Source: Natrialba hulunbeirensis JCM 10989 (GTDB lineage: Archaea; Halobacteriota; Halobacteria; Halobacteriales; Natrialbaceae). Taken from it: 41,824 nt of DNA. The notes under the pieces were generated by a model. That model was not told the DNA's origin. It ran no database searches and saw nothing but the letters and a program-made list of their open reading frames with translations. The stretch spans positions 12,969-54,792 of the forward strand of contig NZ_AOIM01000015.1 in assembly GCF_000337575.1 (NCBI RefSeq), read 5' to 3'. A program made the translations under genes and the position numbers. Of the stretch, positions 7,756 through 16,073 are shown piece by piece. The stretch's first letter is position 1. The number at the start of each line of letters is the position of its first letter.

Positions 7756-8505
7756 TCACGTATTCGAGTCGCCGTCCGACGGCATCGCCGCTGCAACTGC
7801 TCGAAGCCACGCCTCGAACTCAGCGGAATCGGTGGAATTGGCGGACTCGGCTGAATCGACGGACTCGGCGGCCTCGAGCGCCGCTGAGGCGGCACCGGTC
7901 GCGTCGACGCCACAGTCGAACGCCCGCTCGACGTCCTCGGCGGTTCGAATCCCGCCACCGACGAAGACGCTGGTTTCCGGAGCCTCCGCAGCAACAAACT
8001 CGACGAACGACTCGAGTACATCCGGATTCGACCGCACCATGCCACCCTCGGAGGCGATATCTGCGGGCTGTTCGAACAGCAGGCAGTCCGGCGCGGAGTC
8101 GAACGCGAGCGCCGCCGCGGCAGTCTGGTGGTCCGGGACGCAGACGATCGATTCCAATCCGAGTGCGTCACAGCGCTCGACGAGTCGGCCAACGGCCGCA
8201 AGGGTGTCCTCGTTCTCGGGGTGATTGACGAAGACGCCGTCAGCGCCGGCAGCGGCGACCGCCTCGCAAGTCACGTCGCCGATACTCGCATCTTCGTGAC
8301 GGACAGCCGTCTGGGCGACGATCGGAAGCGTGGTCTCCGACGCGACGAGGCGAATATCGGGCACCTGCGGCGCGAGCGCGAACCGATGGCCGGTGTCGGC
8401 TGCGACGCGCTCGACCGTCGCTGCGAACTCGCGGAGGTCGTCGCCCACGACCTCGGGGCTGGTCTTGGTGTTGACCAGAAAGAAGGGGTACTCGAGCTCG
8501 TGCAT
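7756..8505 (-). CDS. Triosephosphate isomerase-like protein, divergent archaeal TIM paralogue
   Basis: This 249-residue TIM-barrel protein aligns along its length with archaeal triosephosphate isomerase. The catalytic set is present: Asn 12 and Lys 14 (LVNTK), His 95 (VNHPEN; usual form NHSENR) and Glu 145 (FEQPADI; usual form EPPELIGTG). The GGGIRTAEDV motif near residue 183 matches the archaeal GAGISTGEDV. Two substrate-holding parts differ: the flexible lid (IGTG-PVS) is replaced by ASEGGMV, and the phosphate-binding LLASG after the last strand is replaced by ATGAAS. A Ser/Asp/Ala-rich linker interrupts the C-terminus. It may act on another substrate or be a weak isomerase. It is unlikely to be the housekeeping TIM, which I would expect elsewhere in the genome. 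Confidence 0.7.
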   Translation of the reverse strand: MHELEYPFFLVNTKTSPEVVGDDLREFAATVERVAADTGHRFALAPQVPDIRLVASETTLPIVAQTAVRHEDASIGDVTCEAVAAAGADGVFVNHPENEDTLAAVGRLVERCDALGLESIVCVPDHQTAAAALAFDSAPDCLLFEQPADIASEGGMVRSNPDVLESFVEFVAAEAPETSVFVGGGIRTAEDVERAFDCGVDATGAASAALEAAESVDSAESANSTDSAEFEAWLRAVAAAMPSDGDSNT

Positions 8506-8649
8506 ATCCGCGCATTCGACGGGGCGGTGTATCGCAGTTGTGGTCCCTGGTGCGTCGTACTCTGCGGACGAGGCAGGTGGGACAACAGACTGTGGGAACC
8601 GAAGTCACACGCAGGCAAGATTGATTAGCTCCCGTTCGGATGGACGACT

Positions 8650-9340
8650 ATGGTCGACAAACACGTCGTTCGACGGAGCTACGACCAGCTCGCGGCGGCG
8701 TACGCCGCCGAGCGAGCGGCGGGCGAGCGTGAGGCCGAACGGGCGGCGCTGGCGGTGGTACTCGAGTCCCTCCCCGCTGGCGGTCGAGTGCTCGACGTTG
8801 GCTGTGGCCAGGGGACCCCGGTGTTGTCGGCGGTTGCGGACGGAGAGTGGAGCGAAGACGGAGATGGGGACGGGGACGGGGACGGGGCTGCAGGCGAGTA
8901 CCAATATGACACCGTCGGAATCGACGTCTCACGAACGCAACTCGAGTTCGCGACCGACACCGTACCCGCCGCGTCGCTCGTGCAGGGAGACATAGACGCG
9001 ACTGCCGATCCGTGCCGACTGCGTCGACGCCGGTATCGCGCTCCACTCGATCGTTCATCTGCCGCTCGCGGAACACCAGACGTGTCTCGATGAACTCGCT
9101 CGCGTGTTACGCCCTGGCGGGCGCGTCCTCGTCTCTGAGGGACTCTCGGAGTGGCAGGGGTCGAACCCGGACTGGCTCGACAGTGGCAGCGAAATGCAGT
9201 GGCATATGGCCGGCGCTGACGCGACGCGGGAACAACTCCGGGACGCTGGCTTTGCGATCGTCGACGAGTGGGGAGCGACGGAACGCTTCGCCGATCAGGA
9301 CGAGCGCTGGCAGTATCTCGTCGCGGAGCTCGACACCTGA
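8650..9340 (+). pseudogene. Class I SAM-dependent methyltransferase, broken by a single-base frameshift
   Basis: The first frame gives a Rossmann methyltransferase start: RSYDQLAAAYAAERA, SAM motif I VLDVGCGQGTP, then a DG repeat tract and VGIDVSRTQLEFA. After VQGDI it runs into arginine-rich nonsense and stops at 9093. The +1 frame from about 8994 continues the fold exactly: TRLPIRADCVDAGIALHS, DELARVLRPGGRVLVSEGL, and an end at 9340. Removing one A at 8993-8994 restores the junction GDMTRLPIRADCVDAG, so one inserted base explains the break. Restored length is 229 residues, normal for a Methyltransf_11-type enzyme. The substrate is unknown. The gene may be truly inactive, or the insertion may be a sequencing error, since this is a draft contig. 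Confidence 0.85.
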
Positions 9341-9377
9341 GCGCGAAAGGTGGTGTGTGAGTGTAAACGCGGCTCGT

Positions 9378-9527
9378 TCACTCCGAATACCCCTCCTGCA
9401 GGAACGTCCCACTAGTCTCGTACATCGAAACCAACTCCTCGATGAGTTCCTCGTGTGACTGATCCTCCTCTAGGTGTTCGTCAAGTCGATTCTTGAGCTC
9501 ATCACTGATCTCGAGTGTATGGTTCAT
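9378..9527 (-). CDS. Small haloarchaeal protein, possibly antitoxin-like (DUF7557-like)
   Basis: This 49-residue acidic protein starts MNHTLEISDELKNRLDEHLE and ends YETSGTFLQEGYSE. The opening beta-strand followed by helices (LEISDELKNRLDEHL, then SHEELIEELVSMYE) resembles small VapB/RHH-like proteins common in haloarchaea, which I recall as DUF7557. No toxin gene is adjacent, so an antitoxin role is only a possibility. The ATG at 9527 is preferred to 9563 because homologue-like sequence begins there. The gene is divergent from the PRC-barrel-like protein and convergent with the broken methyltransferase. Confidence 0.65.
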   Translation of the reverse strand: MNHTLEISDELKNRLDEHLEEDQSHEELIEELVSMYETSGTFLQEGYSE

Positions 9528-9635
9528 GTGAAATCGTGTTACCGAATCGCACTCCAGTGACATAGACGTACGGCGCGCAACAGACGGCCCTGTCGGTAGC
9601 GCGGGGGATGACCGCGGCCGGCACCAGACGGCCCG

Positions 9636-9668
9636 ACCTTTAGGCGTCGGTTCCGCATATCGGGTGGT
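9636..9668 (+). promoter_or_regulatory. Leaderless-type promoter of the PRC-barrel-like gene
   Basis: The element CCTTTAGGCG at about 9637-9646 is centred 27 nt before the ATG at 9669. A near-identical CCTTTTAGGC precedes rps24e at 18351-18360, so both genes may use similar basal promoter sequences. Confidence 0.4.
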
Positions 9669-9908
9669 ATGGCAGCAACGCTAACTGACGACGAGGTCGG
9701 GAAGACGGTCGTCGACGCAGAGCAGAAGGAACTCGGAATCGTCGCGAAGGTCGAAGACGGCCGTGCCTACGTCGACCCCAACCCGTCCGTAGCCGAACAC
9801 GTGATGGCCGCAGTGGGCTGGGAGGGCGAAGACGAGGAGGACTACCTCGTCACGGAGGACATGATCGCCTCTGTCGGGGACGAGATCGTGTTGCAGGGCG
9901 ATCTCTAA
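9669..9908 (+). CDS. Small PRC-barrel-like haloarchaeal protein
   Basis: This acidic 79-residue protein has the short beta-strand pattern of PRC-barrel-like domains: GKTVVDAEQKELGIVAKVED, then GRAYVDPNPS, and a terminal IVLQGDL. The variable middle (HVMAAVGWEGEDEEDY) is typical of haloarchaeal copies. Such domains usually bind other proteins or RNA, but no specific role is known. It converges with the next gene, the two stop codons being 2 bp apart. Confidence 0.75.
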   Translation: MAATLTDDEVGKTVVDAEQKELGIVAKVEDGRAYVDPNPSVAEHVMAAVGWEGEDEEDYLVTEDMIASVGDEIVLQGDL

Positions 9909-9910
9909 CG

Positions 9911-10513
9911 TCAACTGTTCGTCTCGGTGCTGTCCCCGTGCTGACCGCCGCCGTTCTCATCGTTCCCGTCATTCTTCTCCCCTGAGTCACCCGCCGACCC
10001 AGCCGCCGCAGCCGCCTCGTACATCGTCTCGCGCTCCTCGAAGTACACCGGTGCATCGGTCTCCGCCTCGAAGCGAATCACCCGCTCGAGTGCGGCCTGT
10101 CCGTCGGCCGCCTCGGACTGTAACTCCGCAGCTAGATCGGTATACTCCGCCGCCAGCTGCTGAAACGCCTCCATTCGCGTCTGTTTTGCCTCTACGAGGA
10201 ACTGCTTCTCCTCGACGTCGTCCTCGAGTGCCTCGATCTCGTCGAGGTCCGCCTCGTCCGAATCGGAGCCGACGCCGGTTCCCGTGGTTCCCGCCGTTCC
10301 GGCCGACGGGGTTGCCGTGCCGTTGACGCCAGAAGACTGGGACTCGAGTCGGGACCGGATTTCGGCCATGTCCTCGTCGATGTCGTCGAGCAGGTCGTCA
10401 GCCTCCTCGCGCATGGTTTCGACGTGGCCCGTGAGTAGTCCCGCCTGGGTTCGACAGTACTCGACGAAGTCGTCGACCGAGAGCGTGTTCCGACCGTCGC
10501 TGTCGTCGCTCAT
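9911..10513 (-). CDS. Haloarchaeal coiled-coil protein of unknown function
   Basis: I do not recognise a named family for this 200-residue protein. An N-terminal helical region (VDDFVEYCRTQAGLLTGHV, then EADDLLDDIDEDMAEIRSRL) is followed by a Gly/Thr/Ser-rich linker of about 25 residues. A long coiled coil comes next (EALEDDVEEKQFLVEAKQTR, MEAFQQLAAEYTDLAAELQS), then an acidic, low-complexity, Asn/Gly-rich tail. There is no signal peptide or membrane segment. Its promoter region is shared, divergently, with the uvrA leader. Confidence 0.7.
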   Translation of the reverse strand: MSDDSDGRNTLSVDDFVEYCRTQAGLLTGHVETMREEADDLLDDIDEDMAEIRSRLESQSSGVNGTATPSAGTAGTTGTGVGSDSDEADLDEIEALEDDVEEKQFLVEAKQTRMEAFQQLAAEYTDLAAELQSEAADGQAALERVIRFEAETDAPVYFEERETMYEAAAAAGSAGDSGEKNDGNDENGGGQHGDSTETNS

Positions 10514-10641
10514 GGGTGGTCATTCGGGGTACCGACCGAAGATACTTTGGTCGCCCCAGTCGGCTGTTCTCAGTGCTAGCAACTACCACGTCATTTGGCT
10601 TTCAGACTCGTTAAGTTGCTTCGGCCACTGACACAACTACA

Positions 10642-10707
10642 ATGATCGAGCACCGTTGCTGCGACCGCTGTTCTCACGGTATTCGACGAGGAACGACCGA
10701 TGAGTAA
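10642..10707 (+). CDS. Possible 21-residue leader ORF overlapping the uvrA start
   Basis: This short ORF encodes [20 protein letters not shown] plus Glu, containing a CCxxC cluster. A TATA-like TTAAG at 10611-10615 is about 29 nt before its ATG, so a leaderless transcript would begin at this ORF rather than at uvrA. Its TAA overlaps the uvrA ATG (ATGAGTAA), and GAGGA at 10688-10692 gives uvrA a ribosome binding site 7 nt away. Translational coupling, or a regulatory leader peptide, is plausible but unproven. Confidence 0.35.
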   Translation: MIEHRCCDRCSHGIRRGTTDE

Positions 10708-13663
10708 GGAGACGATCGAGGTACGCGGTGCGGAAGAACACAACCTGAAGGATATCGACGTGACGATTCCCCGCGAGGAACTCACCGTCGTCACCGGCCT
10801 CTCGGGTTCCGGGAAGTCCTCGCTGGCGTTCGAGACCGTCTACGCCGAGGGCCAGCGCCGGTATATCGAGAGTCTCTCGGCCTACGCACGAAACTTCCTG
10901 GGTCAGATGGACAAGCCCCAGGTCGAGACCGTCGAAGGCCTCTCGCCGGCAATTTCGATCGACCAGAAGAACGCGGCGAACAATCCGCGCTCGACGGTCG
11001 GGACGGTAACGGAGCTCCACGACTACCTCCGCCTGCTGTACGCCCGTGTCGGGACGCCTCACTGTCCCGAGTGTGGCCGTGAAGTCGGCGAGCAGTCGGC
11101 CCAGAACATGGTCGAGCGGATTCTCGAACTCCCGGAGGGAACGAAGGCCAAACTCGCCGCACCCGTTGTCCGCGACCAGAAGGGTGCGTTCGAGGACCTC
11201 TTCGACGAATTAGTGTCTGAGGGGTACGCCCGCGTCGAGGTCGACGGCGAGGAGCACGACCTCACGCTCGACCGCCCGGAACTGGACGAGAACTTCGACC
11301 ACACGATCGACGTGATCGTCGACCGCGTCAAGGTCTCGACCGAGGCCCGCCCGCGAATCGTCGACAGCGTCGAAACCGCACTCGACGAAGCTGAGGGCGT
11401 CCTGAAGGTCATCCTCCCCGATGCACCCGAAGCGGTGGCGGCCGAACTCGGCGAGGAAGCCCGCCGAACCGGTGCACTGGGCGACGAGTTCGAGGACGAC
11501 GACCGCTCCGTCGTCGAGTTCTCGAAGGATCTCGCCTGCACCCACTGTGGTATCGACGTCCCGGAGATCGAGACCCGCTCGTTCTCCTTCAACTCGCCAC
11601 ACGGTGCCTGTCCGGAGTGTGAGGGGCTCGGCGAGACAAAGGAGGTCGACGAGGACCTCGTCATTCAGGACCCCTCGAAACCCATCAAACACGTCTTCGA
11701 GGCCTGGAGTTACAACCGCTCGTACTACAAGACGCGCCTCGATTCCGTCGCCGAACACTTCGACGTCTCGCTTTCGACCCCGTTCGAGGATCTGGACGAG
11801 GACGTCCAACAGCAGTTCCTCTACGGCACCGACCGCGAGGTCGTCTTCAAGCGCAGCACCAAAAACGGCATCCGACGCAAGCAAAAGCGCTTCGAGGGCG
11901 TCATCCCGAACCTCGAACGGCGCTACCTCGAGACCGACTCCGACTCTACCCGAGAGCACATCGAGGACTACATGTCCGTCACCGAGTGCCCGGCCTGTGA
12001 TGGCACCCGTCTCAAACCCGCCTCCCGCGCCGTGCTCGTCGACGACACCGCCATCACGGAGATCAACGCGATGTCTATCGGCGACGCGCTCGATCACTTC
12101 GAGTCGATGGAAGCCGACCTCACCGAACGCGAGAAGGTCATCGCCGAGGAGATTCTCAAAGAAATCAGGGCTCGTCTCGGCTTCATGGTCGAGGTCGGAC
12201 TCGAGTACCTCACGCTCGATCGGGAGGCCTCGACGCTCTCCGGTGGGGAGAGTCAGCGCATTCGGCTGGCGACCCAGATCGGGTCCGGACTCGTCGGCGT
12301 CCTCTACGTCCTCGACGAGCCCTCGATCGGGCTCCACCAGCGGGACAACGATCGACTGCTCGACACCCTAGAAGAGCTTCGGGATCTGGGCAACACGCTG
12401 TTGATCGTCGAGCACGACGAGGAGACGATGCGCCGTGCGGACACCGTCATCGACATGGGTCCCGGACCGGGCAAGCGCGGCGGCGAGGTCGTCGTCAACG
12501 GCCCCGTCGATGAGGTCAAAGACTGCGAGGACTCGGTCACGGGCGACTACCTCTCCGGCCGCCGGCAGATTCCGGTGCCCGAAGAGCGACGCGATCCAGA
12601 TGGTGCACTAACGATCCTCGGCGCGCGCCAGCACAATCTGAAAGATCTGGACGTGGACATCCCACTCGGCTGTTTCACGGCGATCACGGGCGTCTCGGGC
12701 TCCGGCAAGTCGACCCTGATGCACGACGTGCTCTACAAGGGCATCGCCCGCCAGATGAACGACAACACGAGCGTCATCCCGGGCGACCACGACAGCCTCG
12801 AGGGGCTCGAGGACGTCGAGACGGTGCGCCTGATCGACCAGTCGCCGATCGGTCGCACGCCGCGGTCCAATCCCGCGACCTACACCGGCGTCTTCGACCA
12901 CATCCGCGACCTGTTCGCCCAGACCAAACTGTCGAAACAGCGCGGCTACGAGAAGGGGCGCTTCTCGTTCAACGTCAAGGAAGGCCGCTGTGAGGAGTGT
13001 GGCGGCCAGGGCACGGTGAAGATCGAGATGAACTTCCTCTCGGACGTGTACGTCCCCTGTGAGGAGTGTGACGGCGCGCGGTACAACGACGCCACGCTCG
13101 ACGTCACCTACAAGGGCAAGACGATCTCGGACGTGCTGGAGATGGAAGTCGACGAGGCCTACGAGTTCTTCGAGTCGAACTCCCAGATCCGTCGCCGCCT
13201 CAAACTGCTGAAGGACGTCGGACTGGACTACATGACCCTCGGCCAGCCCTCGACGACCCTTTCGGGCGGAGAGGCCCAGCGGATCAAACTCGCAGAGGAA
13301 CTCGGCAAGAAAGACAGCGGCAACACTCTCTACCTGCTCGACGAGCCGACGACCGGCCTGCACAGCGAGGACGAGCGCAAACTGATCAACGTCCTCCATC
13401 GGCTCACCGACAACGACAACACCGTCGTCGTCATCGAGCACGAACTCGACCTGGTGAAAAACGCCGACCACGTCATCGACCTCGGACCCGAAGGTGGCGA
13501 AAACGGCGGCGAAATCGTCGCGACGGGAACGCCGGAGGAGGTCGCCCGACTCGAGGACTCCCATACCGGCCGCTACCTGCGGGATCTGCTTCCAGCCGTC
13601 GACATCGACGGGCCACGCGGCGAACGTGTCGAACCCGTTTCGGCACCGATGGACGACGACTGA
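10700..13663 (+). CDS. uvrA: Excinuclease ABC subunit A
   Basis: UvrA is the damage-recognition ATPase of nucleotide excision repair; it loads UvrB onto lesions in the cytoplasm. The protein has 987 residues, slightly longer than bacterial UvrA. Walker A of the first ATPase is GLSGSGKSS (residues 33-41), and its signature is LSGGESQR (513-520). The second Walker A is GVSGSGKST (664-672), with signature LSGGEAQR (854-861). Zinc-binding Cys pairs are visible as CPEC (near 118), CTHC with a later CPEC (near 280-305), and CEEC twice (near 767 and 792), the last framing the C-terminal zinc finger. Highly conserved stretches include [20 protein letters not shown]. The start is supported by GAGGA 7 nt upstream. 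No uvrB or uvrC is adjacent. Confidence 0.98.
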   Translation: MSKETIEVRGAEEHNLKDIDVTIPREELTVVTGLSGSGKSSLAFETVYAEGQRRYIESLSAYARNFLGQMDKPQVETVEGLSPAISIDQKNAANNPRSTVGTVTELHDYLRLLYARVGTPHCPECGREVGEQSAQNMVERILELPEGTKAKLAAPVVRDQKGAFEDLFDELVSEGYARVEVDGEEHDLTLDRPELDENFDHTIDVIVDRVKVSTEARPRIVDSVETALDEAEGVLKVILPDAPEAVAAELGEEARRTGALGDEFEDDDRSVVEFSKDLACTHCGIDVPEIETRSFSFNSPHGACPECEGLGETKEVDEDLVIQDPSKPIKHVFEAWSYNRSYYKTRLDSVAEHFDVSLSTPFEDLDEDVQQQFLYGTDREVVFKRSTKNGIRRKQKRFEGVIPNLERRYLETDSDSTREHIEDYMSVTECPACDGTRLKPASRAVLVDDTAITEINAMSIGDALDHFESMEADLTEREKVIAEEILKEIRARLGFMVEVGLEYLTLDREASTLSGGESQRIRLATQIGSGLVGVLYVLDEPSIGLHQRDNDRLLDTLEELRDLGNTLLIVEHDEETMRRADTVIDMGPGPGKRGGEVVVNGPVDEVKDCEDSVTGDYLSGRRQIPVPEERRDPDGALTILGARQHNLKDLDVDIPLGCFTAITGVSGSGKSTLMHDVLYKGIARQMNDNTSVIPGDHDSLEGLEDVETVRLIDQSPIGRTPRSNPATYTGVFDHIRDLFAQTKLSKQRGYEKGRFSFNVKEGRCEECGGQGTVKIEMNFLSDVYVPCEECDGARYNDATLDVTYKGKTISDVLEMEVDEAYEFFESNSQIRRRLKLLKDVGLDYMTLGQPSTTLSGGEAQRIKLAEELGKKDSGNTLYLLDEPTTGLHSEDERKLINVLHRLTDNDNTVVVIEHELDLVKNADHVIDLGPEGGENGGEIVATGTPEEVARLEDSHTGRYLRDLLPAVDIDGPRGERVEPVSAPMDDD

Positions 13664-13803
13664 GGTGGAGACGCGCGACTGTTCGGGTTCGTCTCGCGGA
13701 TTCTCTTCGTACAGGTGCTCCGTCTCGCGGTTTCTCACAGGAAAACGGATAGAAACTCGAGCCATCAACACTGCCATCGTCCGAAACCTTCGCTCGTTGT
13801 GAC

Positions 13804-13868
13804 TCGTTGCAACGAACGAATGCGCCAACGATCCGTTCGAAAGTGTTGTCGGGGAAACTATTATATGG
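13804..13868 (+). promoter_or_regulatory. Palindrome and TATA box upstream of the Cys-rich secreted protein
   Basis: TCGTTGCAACGA (13804-13815) is a perfect 12-bp palindrome. A strong TATA box TTATATGG at 13861-13868 lies about 31 nt before the ATG at 13897. The palindrome is positioned upstream of the core promoter, where a regulator could bind. Confidence 0.4.
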
Positions 13869-13896
13869 CGATTGGTGATAACCATAGTTGGTGTCA

Positions 13897-14133
13897 ATGA
13901 ACCGACGAACCATCCTCAGACGAGCCAGCGCAGCAGGACTTGGACTCGCTACGATCGGTGCGGGAAGTGCCGCCGCACGAAACGACGACCCGGAGGTCCG
14001 CCGAGTCGAAATCGACGGCGAAACGTACCTCGTGTTCGGCGACGCAACTGTTGACGACCTGAGCGAGGACGATCTGTGCACCTGCGACAACTGTGACCCC
14101 GTCCTCTGTGACTGGTGTGGCCCCTGCCGATAA
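13897..14133 (+). CDS. Small Tat-exported Cys-rich protein
   Basis: This 78-residue secreted protein begins MNRRTILRRASAAGLGLATI, a twin-arginine signal with a likely cleavage after GSAAA near residue 27. The mature part is about 50 residues: a beta-rich segment (RRVEIDGETYLVFGDATVDD) and then six cysteines packed into the last 18 residues (CTCDNCDPVLCDWCGPCR). Tat export of a folded, Cys-dense peptide suggests disulfides or a bound metal. Halocin C8 is also Tat-exported and Cys-rich, but I see no sequence resemblance, no immunity gene and no transporter. The ATG at 13897 is preferred to upstream TTG/GTG codons because of the TATA spacing. The function is unknown. Confidence 0.7.
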   Translation: MNRRTILRRASAAGLGLATIGAGSAAARNDDPEVRRVEIDGETYLVFGDATVDDLSEDDLCTCDNCDPVLCDWCGPCR

Positions 14134-14474
14134 CCGACGCCCAAACACGGCTCATTTTTCGTGGCGACGAATCGGAATCGAGAGTCCGTGCTCGATACTC
14201 GAGTACCACTTCCATTCTCCCAAGCAGTGCCGCGATTCACTGTGCGTCGGGACAGTGCTGTCAAACGAGGTGCTGGCGGTCAGTCCGGGTGTAGTCGGAA
14301 CCGACCCATCAGAGACACCGAAGAGATGAGCCGTAGTCACAAAGATCTTGTTAACTACATATACAACAATATTAACACAAAACACTCAGTGGACACCGTC
14401 GACGCCAACGAAAACCCGAACGATTACCGGAGCCGACGCAAAACCCACTCATAGATACGTATGCGAGGGATTCG
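14134..14474. other. Intergenic region with an AT-rich patch, no convincing gene
   Basis: Open frames here have poor codon use and no family resemblance. The notable part is 14338-14390, which is far richer in A and T than the surroundings and contains TGTTAA (14349-14354) and TTAACA (14372-14377) as an inverted repeat with a 17-base spacer. A TATA-like CATAGATA at about 14449-14456 may drive the following membrane-protein gene. Confidence 0.4.
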
Positions 14475-14879
14475 ATGACGGCGGACACGCTCCAGCGGCG
14501 ACTGCTCGGCGGCGGCCTCGTGGCTCTCCTCGTTGCGGCCGGTCTGCTCACTCTCGACGGGGCAGACGCCACACTCAATCAATTCATCGTGGGCTGGCTC
14601 GCAGCCGGTGGCGCGCTGCTTGTCGTCGCCGGGATCCGAAATCGGTTCCTGCTCGGCGTCGCGACCGTGGGCTGGCCAAAACTCGCCGCTGCCGGCCTCG
14701 CAATTCTCTCGGTCGGCTCGAGTACCGTCGGCTTCCTCCAGCTATTCGTCGCCCCCGTCGGCTGGGGCCTCCTGAACGGCATCCTCGCCGTTCTCGCCGC
14801 ACTGGTGCTCGCGCTGGGTGCACTCGAGTGCTGGCTGGGTGGTGTGCTGCTCGATGCGGAGTTATTCGCGGTCGAGTGA
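14475..14879 (+). CDS. Small haloarchaeal membrane protein, four predicted helices
   Basis: I do not recognise this 134-residue membrane protein. Four hydrophobic segments are evident: LLGGGLVALLVAAGLLTL, FIVGWLAAGGALLVVAGI, KLAAAGLAILSVGSSTVGFL and LLNGILAVLAALVLALGALE. Loops are short, and there is no obvious catalytic or ligand-binding residue. It has no signal peptide beyond helix 1. It stands between the Cys-rich secreted protein and the Asp-box propeller, all on the plus strand, but gaps of 341 and 91 bp argue against a tight operon. Confidence 0.7.
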   Translation: MTADTLQRRLLGGGLVALLVAAGLLTLDGADATLNQFIVGWLAAGGALLVVAGIRNRFLLGVATVGWPKLAAAGLAILSVGSSTVGFLQLFVAPVGWGLLNGILAVLAALVLALGALECWLGGVLLDAELFAVE

Positions 14880-14970
14880 GCGCGATTTAGCCGCGACGCG
14901 ACACAGCCCATCGCGATTCGAACGGGACCAAACCACGACTCGTTTGTGCAGTGACTACATACCATACCGT

Positions 14971-16050
14971 ATGCGCGTCTACGTAGCGCTGCGAAACCGG
15001 CTGCTTCGCTGTTCGACCGACGGCACGTCGTGGGAGACCGCGACCCGACTCGAAGGACGGGCACTCGAGTGCGTCGCCGCCACACCTGCCACACCCGACC
15101 GCGTGTTCGTCGGGACCTTCGAGAGCGGGCTGTTCCGGAGCACCGACGGCGGGGAGACGTTCGAGCGACTCGAGACAGACGACGTCTTCGCGAGTGATGC
15201 CGTGATGTCGCTCACGATCAGCCCGCACGATCCGGACGTGATCTACGCGGGGACGGAGCCGAGTCGAGTCTACCGCAGCACGGACGGCGGCGAGTCCTGG
15301 ACGCACCTCGACGGGCTCATCGACCTTCCCTCGGCGTCGGAGTGGTACTTCCCGCCGCGTCCGGAGACGCATCACGTCCGCTGGCTCGAGGTGGACCCGT
15401 TCGATCCGGATCGGCTCTACGTCGGCATCGAGGCCGGCGCGTTCGTCTTGAGCGACGACGGCGGCGAGACGTGGCGCGAGCGCCCCGACGGTTCGCGAAT
15501 CGATAACCACAGTCTGGCGACACACCCGGAACGCGAGGGACGCGTCTACACTGCGGCCGGCGACGGCTACGCGGAGAGCGACGACGGCGGCGAACACTGG
15601 GAACAGCCACAGGATGGACTCGACCACCGCTACTGCTGGAGCGTCGTTCCCGATCCGACCGATCCCGAGCGCGTGCTCGTCTCGAGTGCGAGCGGTGCGT
15701 CGTCGGCTCATACGGCGAGTCGGGCGGAGTCGTACGTTTATCGCAGGTCGGGGTCGGGGTCGGAGTCTGGGACAGGATCGAGGTCTGGCTCGGGGTCCCG
15801 GTCAGCGTCAGAATCACCAGCCGAGGGCGAGCCGTGGGAGCGCCTCGACGGAACCGGATTGCCGATGGGTGACGGTGTCGTCCGCGCCGTCTTCGCGGCT
15901 GCCGAGGAATCCGGGGCGATCTTCGGGGTGAACAATCAGGGGCTGTTTAGAACCGAAGATTTCGGCGATTCCTGGGACCGGGTCGACATCGAGTGGCCCG
16001 AGGGAGCAGAGACGCAGACGCCGCGAGGGCTGGCGGTAGTCGAGACGTAG
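14971..16050 (+). CDS. Asp-box (BNR) beta-propeller protein, sortilin/glycosidase-like fold
   Basis: This 359-residue protein is built from Asp-box repeats (S/T-x-D-x-G-x-x-W/F). I count six: STDGTSWE, STDGGETFE, STDGGESWT, SDDGGETWRE, SDDGGEHWEQ and TEDFGDSWDR, consistent with a six-bladed or larger propeller. No signal peptide is present, so it is probably cytoplasmic. A Ser/Gly/Arg/Glu-rich linker at about residues 255-285 interrupts one blade. Asp-box propellers occur in sialidases and in stress-related proteins, but no catalytic residues can be named here. The start ATG at 14971 (MRVYVALRNRLLRCSTDG) begins directly with blade 1. It converges with the membrane-protein gene at 16074. Confidence 0.8.
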   Translation: MRVYVALRNRLLRCSTDGTSWETATRLEGRALECVAATPATPDRVFVGTFESGLFRSTDGGETFERLETDDVFASDAVMSLTISPHDPDVIYAGTEPSRVYRSTDGGESWTHLDGLIDLPSASEWYFPPRPETHHVRWLEVDPFDPDRLYVGIEAGAFVLSDDGGETWRERPDGSRIDNHSLATHPEREGRVYTAAGDGYAESDDGGEHWEQPQDGLDHRYCWSVVPDPTDPERVLVSSASGASSAHTASRAESYVYRRSGSGSESGTGSRSGSGSRSASESPAEGEPWERLDGTGLPMGDGVVRAVFAAAEESGAIFGVNNQGLFRTEDFGDSWDRVDIEWPEGAETQTPRGLAVVET

Positions 16051-16073
16051 CGAGGGAGGGATTGAAGGCCGGG

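Noticed and set aside
7756-8505. Loss of the catalytic His in the TIM homologue
   Set aside because: The AQH of archaeal TIM is changed to AQT, but the true catalytic His is the one in NHSENR, which is kept as NHPEN (His 95).
11210-12337. Long minus-strand open frame inside uvrA
   Set aside because: The plus strand encodes conserved UvrA motifs throughout, so the antisense frame is a codon-bias artefact.
12608-13897. Minus-strand open frame opposite the end of uvrA
   Set aside because: It mirrors UvrA coding sequence and has no recognisable fold; no promoter was seen.
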